Shown here: positions 59,191 to 64,000 of the stretch, in pieces | How positions within the stretch are numbered: the first letter of the stretch is position 1 | Layout: the number at the start of each line of letters is the position of its first letter | Assembly (NCBI RefSeq): GCF_028769735.1 | Contig: NC_088171.1 | Location: 82,822,716 to 82,886,715, forward strand | Length of the DNA: 64,000 nucleotides | Direction of reading: 5' to 3' | DNA from: Zonotrichia leucophrys gambelii | Lineage: Eukaryota; Chordata; Aves; Passeriformes; Passerellidae | Made by a program: the position numbers and the translations under genes | Notes under the pieces: generated by a model | What the model saw: the letters and a program-made list of their open reading frames with translations, nothing else | Told to the model about the DNA's origin: nothing | Databases searched by the model: none

Positions 59191-59766
59191 TGTGCTGGTT
59201 TGGGCTGGGGTTGAGTTGATTTTCTTCACAGTGGCTGGTATGGGGCTGTGTTTTGGATTTGTGGTGAGCACAGGGTTGATAATATGAAGATGTTTTTGTT
59301 ATTGCTGAGCAGGGCTCACACCGAGCTTTTTCTGCTTCTTATACTGGCACGATGGGGAGAGGGGCGGGGGTGCATGGGAAGGTGGAAGGAGACACAGCCA
59401 GGATAGCTGACCACAGCTGATGAAAGGGATGTTGCAGACCACATGGCATCATGCTCAGTACATACAGCTGGGGAAAGGAGAACTAATACAGAGATATCTG
59501 GAATGATGGCATTTGTCTTCCCGAATCAGTGTAAAAGCATCCCCTGCTTTTCTGGGGATGGCTGAACACCTGGCTGACCACAGGAGGGGATGAATTTCTT
59601 CCTTGTTTTGCTTGTGTGTGTATAGCTTTTGCTTTACCTTTAAAACAGTCTCTACCTCATGAGTTTTCTCACTTCTGCCCTTCCAATTATTTCTCTGATC
59701 TCGCTGGGGAAGTGAGCAAGTGGATGTGTGGTACTTTGTTGCCAGCTGGTTTTAAACCCTGAGACC
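59191..59766 (+). mobile_element. Solo LTR, related to the one at 3525
   Basis: Starts TGTGCTGGTTTGGGCTGGGG and ends near GGTTTTAAACCCTGAGACCA. Blocks shared with the first LTR and with the avian family include GAGTTGATTTTCTTC, GCTGTGTTTTGGATTTGTGG, GTTGATAATATGAAGATGTTTTTG, ACACAGCCAGGATAGCTGACC, GCATCATGCTCAGTAC and GTGGTACTTTGTTGCCAGC. It has extra sequence in the middle (about 59,490-59,590) that the first copy lacks or has in another form. No internal retroviral genes flank it. Age is high: the TATA region is decayed and no clear target duplication is seen. Confidence 0.78.
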
Positions 59767-59784
59767 ATCCTAAAACTGTAAAAA

Positions 59785-60475
59785 ATGTTGTTTGGCAGGG
59801 AATTCTTGGGGTCTGTACTCCAACCTTCTGGTTGAAACAGGGCTGTTGCTGCAGCAGGTTTAGTAAGTCAGACTTTAGTTGTCTGGAAAACCTCCAGAAT
59901 CATAGATTCTGGCTGCCCCATGAACAACCTGTTTCAGTGCTGCACTACCTTCCTGTTGAATGTATCTTTTTCTAATGTCCACCTTAAGCCTCTAAACTGC
60001 AACTCAAGTCCATTTTGAGCTTCTGCAGAGATGAGTGGCACCATCAGCTTTTAGCTGCCATTTGCGGGGACTTAGGGCGATCACCCCTCTGAAAGCCAAA
60101 CTCCTCTGATCTCCTCTTCACAAGACCTAAGTCCAGCTCCTCACACAGGTTCTGTGTGCCATCCTAGCTTTTATCTGCTGGACCCTCTCCAGTTTCTCCA
60201 CGGCCCTATTAAGCTTAAGGACCCCAATCTGCACATATATGGCCATTCATCAGTAATACTGAGAGAGGAAGCTGAGAACTTCCCTCAGTCAGCTTGCCAT
60301 GATCCTCACATAGGGCAGTCCATAACCTGCCCTATCTACAGTAGGGCCACACTGTCAGCTTGAACTCAGCCTGCCATTCCCTGTTGTCTCCGGGTTCTCC
60401 TCAGCAGGACTGCTGTTCATGCAGACAGTTTCAATGCTGATTCAGTGTTTTGCACTTCTTATTGAACTTCCTGTC
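59785..60475 (-). mobile_element. CR1 LINE fragment, older subfamily
   Basis: About 690 bp of antisense CR1, reaching further into the 5' direction than the other young pieces: GGTCTGTACTCCAACCTTCTGG, ACAGGGCTGTTGCTGC, CCTGTTTCAGTGCTGCACTACC, TTCCTGTTGAATGTATC, TAAGCCTCTAAACTGCAACTC, GGACCCTCTCCAGTTTCTCC, ACTGAGAGAGGAAGCTGAGAAC and TTGCACTTCTTATTGAAC. It starts only about 20 bp from the LTR end. The right edge fades gradually and is approximate. Confidence 0.78.
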
Positions 60476-61440
60476 TCTGCTCTCCCTAATGATTAGCTCA
60501 GCTTCAGATTGCTAGACGTTTGTCACGGTCAGCAAAAGTCTGCTTTTGTAAAAATAATGACTTGCTGAACACATTTACTTTATTATGCCCTTTTTCATAA
60601 CATGCATACAAGCATTGCTCAGCTTTCTGGACTTCTAGCAATACAGCTTTTGGGCTGCTAATAGAAATTCATGACTTGTGCTATTGGCTTGTACCTAAAA
60701 GACCCTGGACAACCCTACTTTTATATTCTGTCAGAATAAATCCTATGTACAATAACATCACTGTCTGTCTTGATCTACCTTAAATCTGTGTTCCTGACTG
60801 AACACAGTCTTCCCTGCTTTATTTTATTCTTATGGAACACAGTGTTTCTGTTCATCTCAAAGACCAGTGGGCTACACAGAAAAAACTGTCGTGTACTGTA
60901 CCTGTACTGATACACTTCCAAAGAACCAGCTAAATGGCTCCCTATTGACCCTTGTAGACAGCAGCAGTTTTCTGATGGTTACCAAAGACTTTCTGTCCTC
61001 GGCTCCAAGTGTGTCTTTGTGACACAACTGCATTTCAAACACATTAAGTTTATTTTGAGCCCCATCTGCTGCTTGTTAGATGTGTCTGTAGGGGTTGCAG
61101 AAGTGTCTCCCTGTGACAGTTTAGGAATATCTGCTCTGTTCTCTTTAGCAGATGGTCATGTGAGTGTCAAAAGTTTTATTAAAGTGATGTCACATAAACT
61201 ACTCACTTTATCAGAGCAAACTGGTATGAAAGTTTTCAATTAGCAGAGATGAAGAAAACCTGCTCTTCAGAAGTCCAGCAATTATGCAAGAATTCTGGTT
61301 TGTAAAAGCAGTTGTGAATGTAAATACGTTATTAAACTCTGATTGTGACTATTTAATGAATTGCAAATATTTAGCGACGGCATAAACAGAAAACAGGTGT
61401 TCCCTGCTGCCAAGACTTCATTTCCCACTTTCCTGAATCC
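60476..61440. other. Intergenic DNA, nothing recognised
   Basis: AT-rich, with no supported feature. Confidence 0.6.
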
Positions 61441-61770
61441 TGTTTTATTTGCTTTATGGTTATTATAATGGCTGCCACCGAGCGCTGCCACTTCAGTGTG
61501 CTAACCGTGACTCACAGAAGTGCCTCATAAATTACATCAATGGGAAAGCAGATGAGCACATGAAGAGGAGGTGCAAAACTCATTAGTCATGCAGTCTCCT
61601 TTTCTGGGGACTGAATTGCCTGACAGAAAAGCATTGTGAGCGCCTCGTGCATCTGTCAAGTCCACCAGATGCCAATCTTACTCTTGCAGTTTTTCTGAGC
61701 GCTATGAATCGATATGCATTATTCAGTATTGTAAAACAGGACCTCAATTAAGCGGCCGACTAAAGCAGAG
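61441..61770. promoter_or_regulatory. Candidate regulatory block
   Basis: A repeat-free stretch with a mixed composition and several CpGs amid AT-rich DNA. It holds TGACTCA (AP-1, 61,508-61,514), TTACATCA (CRE/CEBP-ATF like, 61,532-61,539) overlapping TCAATGGG (SOX-like in reverse), TTAGTCA (61,583-61,589), CCACCAGATGCC (CTCF-like with one mismatch, 61,662-61,673), ATCGATATGCAT (61,708-61,719) and CAATTA (homeodomain, 61,745-61,750). This density looks like conserved noncoding DNA, but conservation cannot be tested here. Confidence 0.3.
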
Positions 61771-63430
61771 GGAAAGAGGTAATCACCCAACACACAGTGA
61801 GTTTCTTCAGACAAAGGGAATAACAGATTATTGCTACTTGAAGCAATATCTAGATCACAGTCCTTTTATTTCTTTTTTCACATATTGTCTTGCACGGTGA
61901 TTCAGTGAGGACAGGTATTCTGGTACAACAGAATGAAATGAAGAATCTGTGAGCTAGACATTGATTTTGATCAATCTGCACAAAATGAAGTGCCTCAGTG
62001 TACTAGATCAAAATCAGAAAAGGACACAGTATCATACTCTGTCTTTATTTTTAGGGATGAACCAACATCTTCATTATAACCCGTGTGATTTTGGGGATTT
62101 ATAGCATACCTATAATACTTCGCCTAAGACCTTCAAAAGCTTTCCAGGATTTTTTTTCTTGGTTTATTTTCACAGAAGGATCCTAGTGCATTTATACAGA
62201 TGCACAACATATTACAAAAAAAAAAAAAAGGTACAATTTTTAAAATCTCAGCAGCTGCAAAGGTTTTTTTCTTTGTGAAAGGGTCTCACTAAGCTTGACA
62301 GCAGAAAGGACTGCAATCTACTACAGCCATTTTCATGGACTGATCTGTCAGTCAGATCAAGCTCCCATTTAGTGATCAAGTAAAAATGAAACTTGAAGGC
62401 TTTACCAACAGTAGCAAATGTCAAAATGAATCCACACTATCCCTTAGCCTGAAAAAAGGGCTTAAGAGACCACTTACAACAACCTGGAGAAATAAAATAA
62501 TGATCATGAAAGCTTTAAAAGAGCAGTAGATAGAGTACAGAAAAAACCTCACAAACCGAGGCACAACACAGAGCTTTGTTAATCTTGAAAATGTTTGTCT
62601 CTCTGAACAGAGTGCAGTGCAGGATTCCCAGAAAAAGACTAAAAATTATGACCTTTTTTTCTGTATGAGGATGCATTGAGACAGAACTGTGCTTAATATG
62701 TCCAAAGCATCTTATAATGTAACCCAATATAAACCTGCCTCTCCTTCTCCCAGTTCTTCTCTGCATTCAGAACAAACACAAATATAAACATGCTGAATCT
62801 GGTACCTGCAGCAGGTCCCTGAATCCAGTCCCTGCAGAAGCTTCAGGACTTCTCTGGTGCCAATTTATCCAGTTATCTGACTCTGTTGTGTGGCTGGCAA
62901 GTTTGTCCTGCTTACAGCTAACAGGCATATGTCAGTATTTCCTGGCAATAGGGCAGAAGTACCCAAAAGGACAAAGCCATTTGAGTCTACTTTTAAGCAC
63001 TCACTGTTTGGGTGAAGCTCTAAATGGACTGCAGCACTTGGGCAGAGCAAGAGAAGAGGGAGATAATAAGTGGTGTGTACATCTGGCACCTTTTTGATTC
63101 TCCCCAGCTTTTACTTTACTTTGTTTTTGCCTCTTGTGCACTAATATACTCTTCAGTTTGTTTCTGTGCTCAAGAACAGAATGTGCACTGAAACTTTTGC
63201 ACATCAATATGTCTCTATGTAAACCAACCTATTCTTGCATTCATTCCAGGTTTTTTTTTCTCTCTAATGAGGATAGTAATTTATCTCCAAAACTTTGCCA
63301 TGATTCTACTCTTCATTGTAAGAAGTACTATATTTAAAAAAAAAAATCAGTGGTTGACCTGCACACATCTGATTGTGCCATTAGGAGCACTCAAGAGAAA
63401 TGTAAAATAGAGCATTGATCAAGGTAATTT
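61771..63430. other. Intergenic DNA, nothing recognised
   Basis: AT-rich with an A14 run at 62,216-62,229. No gene or nameable repeat. Confidence 0.6.
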
Positions 63431-63436
63431 TACTAT

Positions 63437-63520
63437 CACAATAACAATGATACTAAGAAAAATCCTGTTCGCCAGCAGGGGACCTCCTTATTAATAGTCC
63501 ACATGGCATATGCATATTCT
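63437..63520. promoter_or_regulatory. SOX, CTCF-like and POU-like site cluster
   Basis: Two ACAAT-type SOX motifs side by side (63,438-63,449), a CTCF-like CCAGCAGGGGAC with one mismatch to the core (63,472-63,483), and a 10-bp palindrome ATATGCATAT (63,508-63,517) close to a POU octamer. Sequence on to about 63,760 is repeat-free. Function is inferred from motif grouping only. Confidence 0.3.
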
Positions 63521-64000
63521 GCATTATGAGACTGCTTTCGCCAAATTGGTATGTTGACTGCTTTATATGCCACAACAATTAATAATATACAGATTTACAA
63601 CTGCCATCCTTTGGAGCTAAAATTGTAAAGTAAACATAGCTGCCAGCTAAAATGCTGTCTTGGGAGGTGGGATGTGTTGCTGTGAAAATGTTCATATTAT
63701 ATGTTGTTTACAGCCCTTTTATGAAAAATACTCCTCCTTGTGGAAACTGAAACTCGTAAGGAGTTTTCAACAACTAAAGCAAGCTGCAGAAGGAGCATTG
63801 CTGTAAACAGATAAATTTCTGCTTTCAAAGCATTAAACAATGTGAAAGCTTGATAAACACACGCACTTCAGGAGAGCTCAGATCTGGGGGAACTGTGCGA
63901 AAAGCAATGGGCTGGAGCCTGCCAAGTCCAAAAGCATCTTGGACTGCTTTAGGAGAAGCAGTCAAGAGAGATGATCCTTCTCTTCTGCTTGGCACTGGTG
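63521..64000. other. Right edge, nothing recognised
   Basis: AT-rich, repeat-free sequence to the end of the window with no coding or RNA feature that I can support. Confidence 0.55.

Noticed and set aside
1..64000. tRNA, snRNA, miRNA hairpins, CRISPR arrays, bacterial-type operons
   Set aside because: None was recognised by eye; the sequence is vertebrate nuclear DNA and such bacterial features are not expected. Small RNA genes would need a covariance-model search.

Overview
The window looks like bird nuclear DNA. It carries many 5'-truncated CR1 LINE pieces with the (ATTCTATG)-type 3' tail typical of avian genomes, two solo LTRs of an avian endogenous-retrovirus type, almost no SINE sequence, and compact spliced genes with GC-rich CpG-island promoters in AT-rich surroundings. 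The species cannot be fixed from sequence alone. Two protein-coding genes are recognisable, UBE2QL1 and MED10. They are neighbours in human 5p15.31 too, and here they keep the same head-to-head order in reversed orientation.

Layout. 1-196: higher-order minisatellite. 197-14,900: the part of UBE2QL1 intron 1 inside the window, on the minus strand, holding one solo LTR (3525-4076), a small CpG cluster, an E-box cluster and otherwise unrecognised sequence. 14,901-15,689: UBE2QL1 exon 1, inside a roughly 2.3 kb CpG island reaching about 16,640, with two GT microsatellites upstream. 16,840-32,930: intergenic DNA between the two promoters, with CR1 fragments only from 23.2 kb on and a long, old CR1 copy at 29.15-30.57 kb. 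32,930-36,994: MED10 on the plus strand, four coding exons with clean splice sites, complete from CpG-island promoter to polyadenylation signals. 36,995-64,000: no recognisable gene; scattered young and old CR1 pieces, a LINE relic with an esterase-like segment joined to a reverse-transcriptase segment (54.0-54.7 kb), a second solo LTR (59.2-59.8 kb), and two stretches near the right end that resemble conserved regulatory DNA.

How the genes work. UBE2QL1 is an E2 ubiquitin-conjugating enzyme of the UBE2Q class. MED10 is a middle-module subunit of Mediator, the RNA polymerase II coactivator. They have no known shared pathway; adjacency is old synteny. I found no new gene system, CRISPR array, operon or RNA gene. 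The points most worth checking are the probable long N-terminus of UBE2QL1 (strong start context, in-frame upstream stop), the inverted CR1 pair directly upstream of the MED10 promoter, the CR1-free 23 kb around UBE2QL1, the LINE relic with joined domains, and the candidate regulatory blocks at 61.4-61.8 and 63.4-63.8 kb. Most other open frames are chance, especially in the CpG islands where every frame is open.
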